The notes: generated from the sequence alone by a model not told the origin. 64,000 nt of DNA from Nocardioides speluncae (GCF_003121585.1 NZ_QEOO01000026.1:62001-126000); one strand, 5' to 3'; positions 25,098 to 34,244 are shown, numbered from the stretch's first letter. Program-made: numbers and translations.

Positions 25098-25556
25098 ATG
25101 GAGACCTACCTGGCAGAGACACCGGACGACTTCGCCCGCGCCGCCGCTCTGCTGGTGGACTTCAACACCGAGTACGGCGACCCGGCGCCACCGCCGGAAT
25201 GGCTAGCCGGGCACTGGGCGAGCCTCGTCGAGCAGGGCACCGCGATCGTGCCGCTGATCGGCCGGCCGGCGATCGGCTTCGGCGTACTCCGGCTGCGCAC
25301 CAGCACCTGGTCGGCCGGCCTCGAGGGCTACCTCGCCGAGCTCTACATCCGGCGCGCCGACCGAGCCCAGGGCCTTGGCACCCTGCTCCTGCAGTTCGTG
25401 ATCGACCAGGCGAAGGCGCGCGGCGCCACCTACCTGGACCTGACCACGACCACCGCCGACGAGTCCGCGATCGCGCTCTACGAGAAGTTCGGCTTCGACT
25501 GCCACGAGGGCAAGGGCAAAGGCCCGCTGTCGCTGTACTACGAGCTCGACCTCTAG
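25098..25556 (+). CDS. GNAT family N-acetyltransferase
   Basis: 152-aa single-domain GNAT protein. The acetyl-CoA motif is RADRAQGLGTLLLQFVIDQAKARG and the C-terminal part is TADESAIALYEKFGFDCHEG. The substrate is unknown; the end KGKGPLSLYYELDL is typical of small aminoglycoside/amino-acid type GNATs, but that is not diagnostic. ATG 25098 starts the family N-terminus METYLAETPDDFARAAALL. Its stop overlaps that of the convergent gene by 4 nt (CTAG). Confidence 0.88.
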   Translation: METYLAETPDDFARAAALLVDFNTEYGDPAPPPEWLAGHWASLVEQGTAIVPLIGRPAIGFGVLRLRTSTWSAGLEGYLAELYIRRADRAQGLGTLLLQFVIDQAKARGATYLDLTTTTADESAIALYEKFGFDCHEGKGKGPLSLYYELDL

Positions 25557-26566
25557 ATCCGTTTCTGGAACTCGCCGAACCGCTCGGTGGGCCGGAACCC
25601 GAGGCGCTCGTTGACGCCGATCATGTGCCCGTTGACCTCGGCGTTCCAGGTGATCACGCGGCGTACGTCGTCGCGCTCGCTCTGCAGCAGCTTGAGGTTC
25701 GCGACCTTCACCGCGAGCCCGAGCCGGTGGCCCCGGTGGTCGCGCCGGACCAGGGTTCCCCACTGGAAGGCGTTGCCGGTGTCGTGCGACGAGACCGCGA
25801 TGTCGGTGTAGGCGACGACCTCGCCGTCCGCGTCCTGCGCAACGGTGTTGTACTTCGTGCGTCCCTGCTGGAGCGCGATCTCCTCGAGCTCGCGGGCGAG
25901 ATCGACGTCGGGGATCTCCTCGTCCCGCTCCATCTCGCCGAGCGGCGCCTCGGTCATCAGCGATGCCGACAGCTCGGTCCAGCCCTGCGCGAGCTCGTCC
26001 GGTATCTGCCCGACCCACGACGTCAGCGTGTACGCCGCGTGGTGCGACGCTGCGTCCGCCGCGAGCTCGTCGAGCAGCGCGTCGGCGACCGGCAGCGGCA
26101 GCATCCGCTGCACGTCGCCCAGGCCGAACTTGTAGCCGCGCGCGGCGAGGAACTCCCCGCCCGACGTGCCCACGCCGTCGACCGGCGCGTCGTACGGCCA
26201 GGCCGAGTTGGCCCCGAACAGCGTGCGCCCGCGGTCGGCGGCGACCGCTTCGAGATGGCCGAGCATCGCGCTGCCATGGCCTTGCCGACGGTGCTCCGGG
26301 TGGGTGTAGACCTGGAGCTCTGCCTGGTCGAGATTGTCGAGCAGCGGTGTCTCGACCTCGCCGGACACCACCACCACGCCATCCTTGATACCGGCGTACC
26401 GGCCGTGCCACCGGCCGCGGTTCGGCGTCCGGGCGGCCACCCGCGCCTCCTCCAGGTGCCACGGCGTCGCGGTCTCCTCCCGCCCGAACACGTCCGCGGC
26501 GCGCTGGGTCGCGTACCACGCCTCGAAGGCCTCGTCGTCGAACGGGTCGACCTCGACGATCTCCAT
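25553..26566 (-). CDS. Two-domain GNAT acetyltransferase
   Basis: 337 aa with two GNAT-fold halves. The N-terminal half has PEHRRQGHGSAMLGHLEAVAADRGR, the C-terminal half has RRDHRGHRLGLAVKVANLKLLQ and ends NGHMIGVNERLGFRPTERFGEFQKRI. This matches the tandem-GNAT proteins common in actinobacteria (mycothiol-synthase-like architecture, but not MshD). ATG 26566 shares one base with the upstream stop (TGATG), so it is coupled to its paralogue at 26566-27567. Substrate unknown. Confidence 0.85.
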   Translation of the reverse strand: MEIVEVDPFDDEAFEAWYATQRAADVFGREETATPWHLEEARVAARTPNRGRWHGRYAGIKDGVVVVSGEVETPLLDNLDQAELQVYTHPEHRRQGHGSAMLGHLEAVAADRGRTLFGANSAWPYDAPVDGVGTSGGEFLAARGYKFGLGDVQRMLPLPVADALLDELAADAASHHAAYTLTSWVGQIPDELAQGWTELSASLMTEAPLGEMERDEEIPDVDLARELEEIALQQGRTKYNTVAQDADGEVVAYTDIAVSSHDTGNAFQWGTLVRRDHRGHRLGLAVKVANLKLLQSERDDVRRVITWNAEVNGHMIGVNERLGFRPTERFGEFQKRI

Positions 26567-27567
26567 CACAGCTCCTTCTGCAGTTCGTAGGCGTCCTCGA
26601 CGACGCGGTAGCCCAGTCGTTCGTTGACGGCGTTCATGTGGGTGTTGACGGCGGCGTTGCCGGTCACCACGCACTCGCAGTCCGGGTACGCCGTACGCAG
26701 CTTGCGGTGGGTGGCGAGCTTCAGGGCCAGGCCGAGGCCGTGACCGCGGTGCGCCTTGGCGACCACGGTGACGCCGATGACGGCCTTGGCCTCGCCGACC
26801 GGAATGGTGAGGTCGGTCATGCCGGCGACGGCGCCGTCGGGCGCCACCGCGACGGCGGTCAGGTCCAGCGAGCCCTGGTCGCGGGCGGACTGCTCGGCGG
26901 CCCGCAGCCGCTCGGGCGTCCACAGACTGTCCTCCAGCACCAGGTCACCGAGCGGAATCTCGCCGAAGAACCCGCTGAGCAGCTCGCACACGCCGTCGAT
27001 CAGGTGCTCAGGCGCGGCCTCACCGTAGGTCTCGATCCGGTAGCCGTCCAGGTCGCCCTGCTCGGCCGCCAGCGCGTCCAGGTGTGGGCCGCACTCTCGC
27101 AGGTCGAGCACCTTCACCTGGTCCACGTTGGCCTTCGCGAAGCCTCGCGTCGCGGCGAACACCGCGCCCGCGCTCTCCTCGCCCGGCGGACAGTGCGCGG
27201 CGCTGAGGACATGGGTCCGGCCGTCGTCCCGCGCGCGGCGCTCGACCTCGGTGAGCAGCGCGGACCCTATGCCACGACGGCGGTGCTGTGGCGGCACCTG
27301 CACGTCGGCGTTGACCAGGTGCGGGTTCTCGTTGCGGTGCAGGATGACGCGGCCGGCACCGAGCATCGCCTCCTCGCCGTCGGCGTAGGCACCGAGGAGG
27401 ACGGCGTCGGACTCGGGCGTCGGCGCCTGGTAGCGCCGCCGGGTCGCCTCCCACCCGGGCAGCAGGTGCGTCAGCCGGTCGGCATTGGCCTCGCGGCGGA
27501 CGCCCCACCACTGCTTCAGGTGCGCCTCGTCGGCCGGGTCCACGACGCGGATCTCGAAGTCGGTCAC
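26566..27567 (-). CDS. Two-domain GNAT acetyltransferase, paralogue
   Basis: 333 aa. Begins FEIRVVDPADEAHLKQWW and has PQHRRRGIGSALLTEVERRARDDGR in the N-terminal GNAT half and AKAHRGHGLGLALKLATHRKLRTAYPD in the C-terminal half, ending HMNAVNERLGYRVVEDAYELQKEL. It is closely related to the protein at 30127-31125 (same opening FEIRVVDPADE, same LAAEQGDLDGYRI stretch) and more distantly to 25553-26566. The GTG start at 27567 borders the island with the OLD-type nuclease. Confidence 0.87.
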   Translation of the reverse strand: MTDFEIRVVDPADEAHLKQWWGVRREANADRLTHLLPGWEATRRRYQAPTPESDAVLLGAYADGEEAMLGAGRVILHRNENPHLVNADVQVPPQHRRRGIGSALLTEVERRARDDGRTHVLSAAHCPPGEESAGAVFAATRGFAKANVDQVKVLDLRECGPHLDALAAEQGDLDGYRIETYGEAAPEHLIDGVCELLSGFFGEIPLGDLVLEDSLWTPERLRAAEQSARDQGSLDLTAVAVAPDGAVAGMTDLTIPVGEAKAVIGVTVVAKAHRGHGLGLALKLATHRKLRTAYPDCECVVTGNAAVNTHMNAVNERLGYRVVEDAYELQKEL

Positions 27568-27738
27568 AAGTGTCGAGCCTAGGGACGGGCCCCCACCGTG
27601 CGCGACTGAATTGATCGGCTGACTCCATCATCCATCTGCAAGGACCGCGGCCAGTCTCGTTCTCCCTCTCGTTAGCCCGAAGTCTGGTAGAAGTGGCGAC
27701 GGGCCACATGGTTCGCGTCGGAGGGAGGTGACTGCACG

Positions 27739-29457
27739 TTGGACATCATCAAGCTCGTCAGGATTGAGAACTTTCGGTCGATCCGATCTGTCACCCTGGA
27801 CGGCCTCGACAGTTATGTGCCGATCATCGGCCTCAACAGCGCGGGAAAGTCCAACGTCCTCCGCGCCCTAAACCTCTTCTTCAACAACCATATCGACGAG
27901 GATCGAGCCGCGTTGGACCTGGGCGCGGACCACACCAGCTACGCTCCTGCGAAGCAGAAGAAGAACGTGTCCGTTACGGTTGGGTTGTCGCTTGGACCGC
28001 ACATTCGTGTTCGAGGGCAGGACGACTTTCAGAAGAACTACGACCTCAGTGACGTCGTGTACATCAAGAGGACCTGGAGCGTCGGGGTCGACAAAAGCTC
28101 ACTAGTCGAGGCATTCTCGTTCGGGAACGACGTCGAGAATCTCCAGCCGGCCGGGGCGGAGGAAGTTGCATCCCTTGCCACGTACATTCGCGCTGTGCGG
28201 TTTGTGTACATCCCGAACCATGCTCGCCCCGCCGATCTGATCAGGAACGAACTGCAACCACTCCGAGCGGACCTCGTACGTCGACTGCGTTCGACGACTG
28301 CATACAAGGAATCCAACGTGCCTGACCTAATGGCCGAGCTCGGACGAATGGGGGGACGCATGTTCGGCGAAGCCGCCAAAGCCGTTGAGCGCGGTCTTCC
28401 ATCGACAAGCATCGCGGCCAGCCTTCCCGCTGACTTCGCAGAACTCGTGTTCACGGTTGGAATCAACGCCATCTCCGATTCCGGCATCGCCAGGACGCCG
28501 GACTATGAAGGTTCAGGCGCACAGTCATTCATGCTCCTGCATATCCTGGACCTCGCCGACCGCTCGCGCAGGTCCAGTGGCTTCGGTTGGGTGCAGGCGA
28601 GCATCTGGGCAATGGAGGAGCCCGAGAGCTTCCTTCATGCCGGTCTACGCGCGCGCTTCTCCACAGACCTAGCCTCGTACGCCGGCGACTCACGACGGCA
28701 GGTGATTGTCACAACACATCAGGACGAATTCGCTCGGGTCGCAGAGCATGTCTGGACCGCAAGCAAAGACAGGGCCACCGGAACTCAACTCTTTCGATCG
28801 ATCGCGCGAGATGCGATAGCCGAAGCGACCCGTCGAGAAATCACCACCTTCCGTCACCCACTTTTCGCCTTTGCTGATCAGCCCCTGGTAATCGTCGAAG
28901 GAATCTTCGATTCGCTATACATGAGCGAAGCCCTCCGTGAACTTCAGCGACGGATCCGGTGGCGACTGATTGCTCCATCAGACGTATTCGAAGCAGATGC
29001 GGGCGGAGACGGCGTTCTTCAGTACTTGAAGTACAACAAGCAGGCGATTGCCTCCCGCCCCGACTCAGCTCCTGTGATTGTCGTGCGCGACTGGGAGGAC
29101 AAGTCAAAGGCAAAGTATGACAACGTCCTAGCGGTCCATCCGCACTCCACATGCGTGATCGCCGATGAGACCTTGACGAATCCTCAGCTAGACGAGACGT
29201 TCGTCGGCATTGAGCGATATCTGCCTACCGATCTAATCAAGGAGCAAGTTCCGACGCAGCAACTTGCCCTGGAGCATTCCGGCTCGGACGCACGATTTAG
29301 CATTAAGCGACCACACCTAGAGGCGGCAAAACCAAGGCTTGCAGATGCCGTCAGAAGCGGGGCTAGTCCAGGGGAACATATGCGTGACCTTGCCTCGTGG
29401 CTCGACGAGCAGGTAATCAAGATCCTGGAGTCTGTGCCGCCTGAGAAGTTCCTCTGA
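27739..29457 (+). CDS. OLD-family ATP-dependent nuclease (AAA ATPase plus TOPRIM)
   Basis: 572 aa. The N-terminal ABC-type ATPase domain starts IIKLVRIENFRSIRSVTLDGL and has the P-loop GLNSAGKSN near residue 33, a Walker B-like IWAMEEPESFLH near 293 and the switch histidine in VIVTTHQDEFA. The C-terminal TOPRIM domain carries PLVIVEGIFDSLYMSEAL (Glu near 387) and VIVVRDWEDKSKAKYD (acidic pair near 448), which are metal-binding positions in OLD nucleases. TTG 27739 has a strong GGAGGGAGGTG 9 nt upstream. Base composition and codon use are clearly less GC-rich than in the neighbours, a sign of transfer. OLD proteins act in phage defence (P2 OLD, GajA of Gabija); no UvrD-type helicase partner follows. 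Confidence 0.88.
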   Translation: MDIIKLVRIENFRSIRSVTLDGLDSYVPIIGLNSAGKSNVLRALNLFFNNHIDEDRAALDLGADHTSYAPAKQKKNVSVTVGLSLGPHIRVRGQDDFQKNYDLSDVVYIKRTWSVGVDKSSLVEAFSFGNDVENLQPAGAEEVASLATYIRAVRFVYIPNHARPADLIRNELQPLRADLVRRLRSTTAYKESNVPDLMAELGRMGGRMFGEAAKAVERGLPSTSIAASLPADFAELVFTVGINAISDSGIARTPDYEGSGAQSFMLLHILDLADRSRRSSGFGWVQASIWAMEEPESFLHAGLRARFSTDLASYAGDSRRQVIVTTHQDEFARVAEHVWTASKDRATGTQLFRSIARDAIAEATRREITTFRHPLFAFADQPLVIVEGIFDSLYMSEALRELQRRIRWRLIAPSDVFEADAGGDGVLQYLKYNKQAIASRPDSAPVIVVRDWEDKSKAKYDNVLAVHPHSTCVIADETLTNPQLDETFVGIERYLPTDLIKEQVPTQQLALEHSGSDARFSIKRPHLEAAKPRLADAVRSGASPGEHMRDLASWLDEQVIKILESVPPEKFL

Positions 29458-29461
29458 AAAT

Positions 29462-29812
29462 TCAAGTCAGTCCGAGGTGCAGCGCGAGGGCATCGTCCAG
29501 CTCACTCATCAGCTCGTCGGGCAGCTCGCCCAGCCGCCGGACGAATCGGCTGAAGTCGCAGGAGCGCAACTGCTCGGCTTGAGCCTTTGAGTCCTCACGG
29601 AGACCGCCCGCGCCTGCTGGCAGCTCGACCTGGAAGTTGAGGATGCGCCGGACGTTCGACGTCGTCGGTACAACAGTCACGACACCGCGCCTGAGCTCTG
29701 AAGCACGACGTGCGCCCCGATCGTTCATCACGATGATGACCGGCCGGATCTTGTTGGCCTCGGAGCCGCGGGCAGGCTCCAGGTCGGCCAACCAGACCTC
29801 ACCCCGCCGCAC
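29462..29812 (-). CDS. PemK/MazF-type toxin (mRNA endoribonuclease)
   Basis: 116 aa. Opening VRRGEVWLADLEPARGSEANKIRPVIIV is the hallmark of MazF/PemK toxins, as is VTVVPTTSNVRRILNFQVELPAG and the C-terminal SKAQAEQLRSCDFSRFVRRLG. MazF proteins cleave mRNA at short single-strand sites until bound by their antitoxin. GTG 29812 gives the family N-terminus and overlaps the 3' end of the antitoxin gene by 14 nt. The gene converges with the OLD nuclease gene with only 4 nt between the stops. Confidence 0.93.
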   Translation of the reverse strand: MRRGEVWLADLEPARGSEANKIRPVIIVMNDRGARRASELRRGVVTVVPTTSNVRRILNFQVELPAGAGGLREDSKAQAEQLRSCDFSRFVRRLGELPDELMSELDDALALHLGLT

Positions 29813-30086
29813 GCTCGTCGTCCGGCTTGGCGAGGAGGTCGGCGTACACCGCCGCATAGTCGGTGCCGTCATCCTCGATGCCGTCACCGACGACGGCATC
29901 CCAGACCTCGGCCTGGCCGGATTCGTACCACTCGTCCCACGCCTCTTCGTACTGGTCCGCGAGGTCGTCGTCTCTCAGCAGCCGCACGGCACGCGACACA
30001 ACCGCCGACCGGCTTCCGCCATGGGTGGCGACGTACCGGTCGAGGAACTCGACGTCCTTGTCCGGGATACTCACACTCAGCTTCAT
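29799..30086 (-). CDS. Ribbon-helix-helix antitoxin of the MazF pair
   Basis: 95 aa. The N-terminus MKLSVSIPDKDVEFLDRYVATHGGSRSAVVSRAVRLLRD is a ribbon-helix-helix DNA-binding domain, and the acidic C-terminal part (YEEAWDEWYESGQAEVWD... YADLLAKPDDERAAG) is the expected toxin-neutralising tail. It precedes and overlaps the toxin gene, the standard order for autoregulated antitoxin-toxin operons. Confidence 0.88.
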   Translation of the reverse strand: MKLSVSIPDKDVEFLDRYVATHGGSRSAVVSRAVRLLRDDDLADQYEEAWDEWYESGQAEVWDAVVGDGIEDDGTDYAAVYADLLAKPDDERAAG

Positions 30087-30126
30087 ACGATCGATACTAC
30101 CTCGGGTCGCACCGCCACACCTACCC

Positions 30127-31125
30127 TCAGAGCACCTTCTGGTACTCGTGGAAGTCCTCCACGATCCGGTAGCCCATCCGCTCGTTGATCGCGTTCATGT
30201 GCTGGTTGACGCCGGCGTTGCCGGTCTCCACCCGCTGGCACTCGGGGTACGCCGCGCGCAGCTCGCGGTGCGTGGCCAGCTTCATCGCCAGCCCGAGGCC
30301 GTGGCCGCGGTGCTCCCGGCCGACCATGGTCAGCCCGATCTCGGCCTTCGTGGTCTCCGGTGGCGTGGTGCCGACGTCGCTCAGGCCAGCGACCGCACCG
30401 TCGGGCGCGATCGCGGCGGCGGAGAAGATCACCTTGCCCCGCTCCTCCCGGCGCCGCTCGGCCGCGCGCAGCCGCTCCGGGGTCCAGGTGCTGCTCTCGA
30501 AGGCCAGCTCGCCGAGCGGAACGTCGTCCATGAAGTCGCTGAGCAGCCCACAGACCCCGTCCACCAGCTCGTCGGGCGCCCACACACCGAACGTCACGAT
30601 CCGGTAGCCGTCCAGGTCGCCCTGCTCGGCCGCCAGCGCGTCCAGCCCGTCGCCGTACTGGGTCAGGTCGAGGTTCTTGAGCTCCTCGAAGTGGGCGTTG
30701 GCGAAGCCGCGGGCGGCGGCGAAGTGAGTGCCGTCGCTGTCGGCGCCCGGCAGCGAGGGCGCGGCGGTGACCAGGTGGGTCCGGCCGGCTTCCTTGATCC
30801 GCCGCTCGACGTCGTTGAGCAGTGCGGTGCCGGCCCCACGACGGCGGTGCCGCGGCGGCACCAGCAGCTCGAGCTCGGCGAGGTGCAGGTTGTCCTTCAG
30901 TCCGAACCACAGCTCGGCCGTGCCGACCACCTCGTCGCCGTCGTACGCCGCGAGCAGGGTGATGTCGTGCTCGGGGTCGTCCGCGGTGAGCCGCGCCCGG
31001 GTCACCTCCCAGCCGGGGTACGCGTCGTACGGGCGGTCGGTGTTGGTCTCGTGGGCGGCCACCCACCACGGCTTCAGCCGGCTCTCGTCGGCGGGGTCGA
31101 CCACACGGATCTCGAAGGTGCTCAC
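30127..31125 (-). CDS. Two-domain GNAT acetyltransferase, third paralogue
   Basis: 332 aa from GTG 31125 (VSTFEIRVVDPADESRLKPWW). The N-terminal GNAT motif is PRHRRRGAGTALLNDVERRIKEAGR and the C-terminal one GREHRGHGLGLAMKLATHRELRAAYPE; the end NQHMNAINERMGYRIVEDFHEYQKVL matches the paralogue at 26566-27567. An upstream in-frame ATG at 31143 is possible but adds six unlike residues. The gene lies on the other side of the OLD/MazF island, so the island sits inside what looks like a GNAT gene family cluster. Confidence 0.87.
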   Translation of the reverse strand: MSTFEIRVVDPADESRLKPWWVAAHETNTDRPYDAYPGWEVTRARLTADDPEHDITLLAAYDGDEVVGTAELWFGLKDNLHLAELELLVPPRHRRRGAGTALLNDVERRIKEAGRTHLVTAAPSLPGADSDGTHFAAARGFANAHFEELKNLDLTQYGDGLDALAAEQGDLDGYRIVTFGVWAPDELVDGVCGLLSDFMDDVPLGELAFESSTWTPERLRAAERRREERGKVIFSAAAIAPDGAVAGLSDVGTTPPETTKAEIGLTMVGREHRGHGLGLAMKLATHRELRAAYPECQRVETGNAGVNQHMNAINERMGYRIVEDFHEYQKVL

Positions 31126-31183
31126 GACAGCCGAGCGTGGCACGCCCCGATGACGGCGAGCGACCGAATTTCCGCGAGCTGGG

Positions 31184-32542
31184 TCAGAGAGCGAGCTGCT
31201 GCTTGACCACGGCGGCCAGGCGGTCGGCGATCCCCTGCGCCTGCTCGGCGTCGCCGGCCTCGACCATCACCCGCACCAGCGGCTCGGTGCCGGACGGCCG
31301 CAGCAGCACCCGGCCGCTGTCACCCAGCTCGGCCTCCGCCTCGGCCACGGCCGCGGCGAGTACGGCGTCCTCATCGGCGCGCGACTTGTCCACGCCGGGG
31401 ACGTTGACCAGCACCTGCGGCAGCCGGGTCATCACCGAGGCGAGCTCCTTCAGCGACGAGCCGGTCGTGGCCATCCGCTCCAGGACGTGCAGCGCGGTCA
31501 GGATGCCGTCGCCGGTGGTCGCGTAGTCGCTCATGATCACGTGCCCGGACTGCTCGCCGCCCAGCGAGTAGCTGGAGGCCTTCATCGCCTCCAGCACGTA
31601 GCGGTCGCCGACCTTGGTCTGGCGGACGCCGATCCCCGCGCGCTTCATCGCCTGCACGAACCCGAGGTTGCTCATCACCGTGGCGACCACGGTGTCGGAC
31701 TTGAGCCGGCCGTTGTCTCGCATCGCGATGCCGAGGATCGCCAGGATCTGGTCGCCGTCGACGACGTTGCCCTCGTGGTCGACGGCCAGGCAGCGGTCGG
31801 CGTCGCCGTCGAGCGCGAAGCCGACGTCCGCGCGGTCCTTGAGTACGGCGACCTGAAGGTTCTCCAGATGCGTCGAGCCGCAGCCGTCGTTGATGTTGAG
31901 GCCGTCGGGCTGGGCGTGGATCGCGGTCACGTCGGCACCGGCGTCCTGCAGCGCCTTCGGGCCGGCGTCGGACGCCGCACCCTCGGCACAGTCGAGGACC
32001 ACCCGGATGCCCGTGAGCGGCTTGGTGGTGGTGCGGACCAGGTGGGCGGCGTAGTCGGCGACCGCGGCGTCGTACGTCGACACCCGGCCGACCTCGGCGC
32101 CGGTGGGCCGCTGCCACTCCTCGCGGAGCCGCTTCTCGATCGCGATCTCGATCGCGTCGTCGAGCTTGACCCCGCCCCGGGCCAGGAACTTGATGCCGTT
32201 GTCCGGCATCGGGTTGTGGGACGCGCTCAGCATCACGCCGAGGTCGGCACCCAGCGACCCGGTGAGGTAGGCGACGCCGGGCGTGGGCAGCACGCCCAGC
32301 AGGAGCACGTCGACCCCTGCGGACGCCAGCCCGGCCACCACCGCGGCCTCCAGGAACTGGCCGGAGATCCGCGGGTCGCGGCCCACGACCGCGAGCGGCC
32401 GCCCGGAGCCGGACGAGCCGGCGAACTCGCCACGCTCGGTCAGGATGTGGGCCGCGGCAACGGAAAGGTCCAGGGCCAGCTCAGCGGTCAGTTGACCGTT
32501 GGCCAGGCCCCGGACCCCGTCCGTGCCAAACAGGCGTGCCAT
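31184..32542 (-). CDS. glmM: Phosphoglucosamine mutase
   Basis: 452 aa. Converts glucosamine-6-phosphate to glucosamine-1-phosphate on the way to UDP-GlcNAc. The start [19 protein letters not shown], the phosphoserine loop [13 protein letters not shown], the metal-binding loop [13 protein letters not shown] and the sugar-binding GGEQSGHVI are all present, and the C-terminal phosphate-binding loop is [16 protein letters not shown]. It follows rpsI by 17 nt and is the third gene of rplM-rpsI-glmM. Confidence 0.97.
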   Translation of the reverse strand: MARLFGTDGVRGLANGQLTAELALDLSVAAAHILTERGEFAGSSGSGRPLAVVGRDPRISGQFLEAAVVAGLASAGVDVLLLGVLPTPGVAYLTGSLGADLGVMLSASHNPMPDNGIKFLARGGVKLDDAIEIAIEKRLREEWQRPTGAEVGRVSTYDAAVADYAAHLVRTTTKPLTGIRVVLDCAEGAASDAGPKALQDAGADVTAIHAQPDGLNINDGCGSTHLENLQVAVLKDRADVGFALDGDADRCLAVDHEGNVVDGDQILAILGIAMRDNGRLKSDTVVATVMSNLGFVQAMKRAGIGVRQTKVGDRYVLEAMKASSYSLGGEQSGHVIMSDYATTGDGILTALHVLERMATTGSSLKELASVMTRLPQVLVNVPGVDKSRADEDAVLAAAVAEAEAELGDSGRVLLRPSGTEPLVRVMVEAGDAEQAQGIADRLAAVVKQQLAL

Positions 32543-32559
32543 GCGTTGGCCGCCTGCGA

Positions 32560-33078
32560 TTAACGCTTCGAGAACTGAGGCGCCTTGCGGGCCTTCTTGA
32601 GACCGGCCTTCTTGCGCTCGATGACACGGGCGTCGCGCGTGAGCAGCCCGGCCTTCTTAAGCGACGGGCGGTTGGCCTCGGTGTCGACCGCGTTCAGGCA
32701 GCGAGCCACGCCCAGGCGCAGCGCGCCGGCCTGGCCGGTGATGCCGCCGCCGGAGATGCGGGCGATGACGTCGAAGCGGCCCTCCAGCTGGAGCGCCGCG
32801 AACGGCTCGTTGACGACCTGCTGGTGCAGCTTGTTGGGGAAGTAGGAGTCCAGCGGGCGACCGTTGACGGTCCACTCGCCGGTGCCGGGGATCAGGCGAA
32901 CCCGGGCCACGGCCTCCTTGCGGCGGCCGGTAGCGGCGGCCGGTGCGATGGTCGCGGGGCGCTGCGGCGCGTCGGCGGACGGCGCGCTCTCGGAGCTGTA
33001 GGCGACGCCCGACTCGTCGACCTGGAAGGTCTCCTCGGCCGCGTCGGTCTCGGTCACAGTCTCGGTGGTGTCAGCCAC
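32560..33078 (-). CDS. rpsI: 30S ribosomal protein S9
   Basis: 172 aa. The last 130 residues are standard S9 ([26 protein letters not shown]..., [17 protein letters not shown], and the basic tail [17 protein letters not shown] that reaches the P site). The first 45 residues are an acidic extension ([24 protein letters not shown]...), as seen in several actinobacterial S9 proteins. It is 24 nt downstream of rplM. Confidence 0.97.
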   Translation of the reverse strand: MADTTETVTETDAAEETFQVDESGVAYSSESAPSADAPQRPATIAPAAATGRRKEAVARVRLIPGTGEWTVNGRPLDSYFPNKLHQQVVNEPFAALQLEGRFDVIARISGGGITGQAGALRLGVARCLNAVDTEANRPSLKKAGLLTRDARVIERKKAGLKKARKAPQFSKR

Positions 33079-33102
33079 GATGCTTCTCTCTCAGACTCTC
33101 GG

Positions 33103-33546
33103 TTACTGGGAGATCTGGGTGATCTCGAACGGAACGGCCTTCTGAGCCGCGTGCGGGTGGTCAGGGCCGGAGTAGACCTTGAGCTTCTTGATGATCTGGC
33201 GGCCGAGCTTGTTCTTCGGCAGCATTCCCCAGACCGCCTTCTCGACGGCCTTGCGGGCATCCTTCTCAAGGATCTCGCCGATCGGCGTGGCGCTGAGGCC
33301 ACCCGGGTAACCCGAGTGCCGGTAAGCCATCTTGGTGGTCTTCTTGGTGCCCGACAGCGCAACCTTCTCGGCGTTCACGATGATCACGAAGTCGCCCATG
33401 TCCATGTGGGGGGCGAACGTCGGCTTGTGCTTGCCACGCAGCAGGTTGGCCGTCTGGACGGCGAGGCGGCCCAGGACCACGTCGGTGGCGTCGATGACGT
33501 GCCACTCGCGCTGAATATCACCGGGCTTGGGGCTGTACGTACGCAC
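33103..33546 (-). CDS. rplM: 50S ribosomal protein L13
   Basis: 147 aa, full length. [29 protein letters not shown] is the usual start, with [12 protein letters not shown] and [25 protein letters not shown] characteristic of L13. GTG 33546 has GAAGG about 10 nt upstream. It is the first gene of the rplM-rpsI-glmM operon, driven by the promoter at 33698-33727 through a leader of about 145 nt. Confidence 0.97.
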   Translation of the reverse strand: MRTYSPKPGDIQREWHVIDATDVVLGRLAVQTANLLRGKHKPTFAPHMDMGDFVIIVNAEKVALSGTKKTTKMAYRHSGYPGGLSATPIGEILEKDARKAVEKAVWGMLPKNKLGRQIIKKLKVYSGPDHPHAAQKAVPFEITQISQ

Positions 33547-33697
33547 GGCTGATCTACCTTCTCGTTCGTAGGACTCCGCCGGTGGTCCCGGCCGAGTGGT
33601 GGTGCGGCGGCTTCTGACGAACACTGCCCGGCTCAATCTCGTCCGGGTCTGCACCGCACGACATGCGTGTACGGCGCGGCAGGAGTCGCGACGGTCA

Positions 33698-33727
33698 AGA
33701 TTACGCGGGGTGCGTCGTACCGGTCAA
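33698..33727 (-). promoter_or_regulatory. Predicted rplM operon promoter
   Basis: Minus strand TTGACC (33727-33722), 18-bp spacer, TAATCT (33703-33698), a near-consensus primary-sigma promoter. Transcription should start near 33691, leaving an untranslated leader of about 145 nt to the rplM GTG. The leader is GC-rich and could fold; I see no known ribosomal-protein leader motif in it. The -35 lies in the loop of the hairpin at 33712-33743. Confidence 0.6.
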
Positions 33728-33743
33728 AACGGTGGTACGACGC
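33712..33743 (-). terminator. Hairpin behind the HEPN gene
   Basis: Perfect 10-bp arms GCGTCGTACC / GGTACGACGC around a 12-nt loop, 4 nt after the HEPN stop codon. There is no T-run, which is common for actinobacterial terminators. Its loop contains the -35 of the rplM promoter. Confidence 0.5.
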
Positions 33744-33746
33744 CGC

Positions 33747-34244
33747 TCAGAACCGCCCGAGGCGCCGCGACCAGGTCCGCACCTTGGTGACGATGACGCG
33801 CGCCTTGGGCAGGTCCTCGTCAATGTCGGCTGCCTCGATGAGGCTGCCAGCGTCATAGTCGGCCTGGTTGCGCTTACGACGCATCCGATCGACCGGCTCA
33901 ACGATCCGCGACGCCGTCGTACCCAACTGCGCCCTCACCGCCTCGTACAGGTGCTTGTGACCACCCTCGCCACCCTTGACGCGCAGTCCTTGTTTGAGCA
34001 ACGCGGCGTTGAGCGCCTTGCGGGCGCCGGAGTACATCACCGAGTAGGCCGCGCGCGGGTCGGAGTCCCGAAGCGCCGATGCACTGTCGAGGTGAGTCTC
34101 GGCGTCGTCGAGCATGGCCTCGATGTCGGCGGGGTTGGCAAAGACACCGCGGTCCAGAATCCCGTCGGCGATCATCTCCTCGATGACGTCGGCGCCTTGG
34201 GGCCAACGACCGGGCTTGGTGATGTCTCCGTCGTCACTAGGCAC
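33747..34244 (-). CDS. HEPN-domain protein, partner of an MNT nucleotidyltransferase
   Basis: 165 aa. Helical protein of the HEPN type: ADIEAMLDDAETHLDSASALRDSDPRAAYSVMYSGARKALNAALLKQG, then HKHLYEAVRAQLG and RMRRKRNQADYDAGS. In HEPN toxins the RNase site is R-x4-6-H, and in type VII (HepT) toxins R-x4-H-x-Y; here the matching stretch RKRNQADY (about residues 123-130) has Ala in place of the His. The GTG start overlaps the stop of the nucleotidyltransferase gene by 8 nt. HEPN/MNT pairs act as toxin-antitoxin systems in which the MNT protein modifies the HEPN protein near its active site. Confidence 0.8.
   Translation of the reverse strand: MPSDDGDITKPGRWPQGADVIEEMIADGILDRGVFANPADIEAMLDDAETHLDSASALRDSDPRAAYSVMYSGARKALNAALLKQGLRVKGGEGGHKHLYEAVRAQLGTTASRIVEPVDRMRRKRNQADYDAGSLIEAADIDEDLPKARVIVTKVRTWSRRLGRF

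Noticed and set aside
27739-29812. Gabija defence system
   Set aside because: Gabija needs a UvrD-like helicase (GajB) directly behind GajA; here the next gene is a convergent MazF-type toxin.
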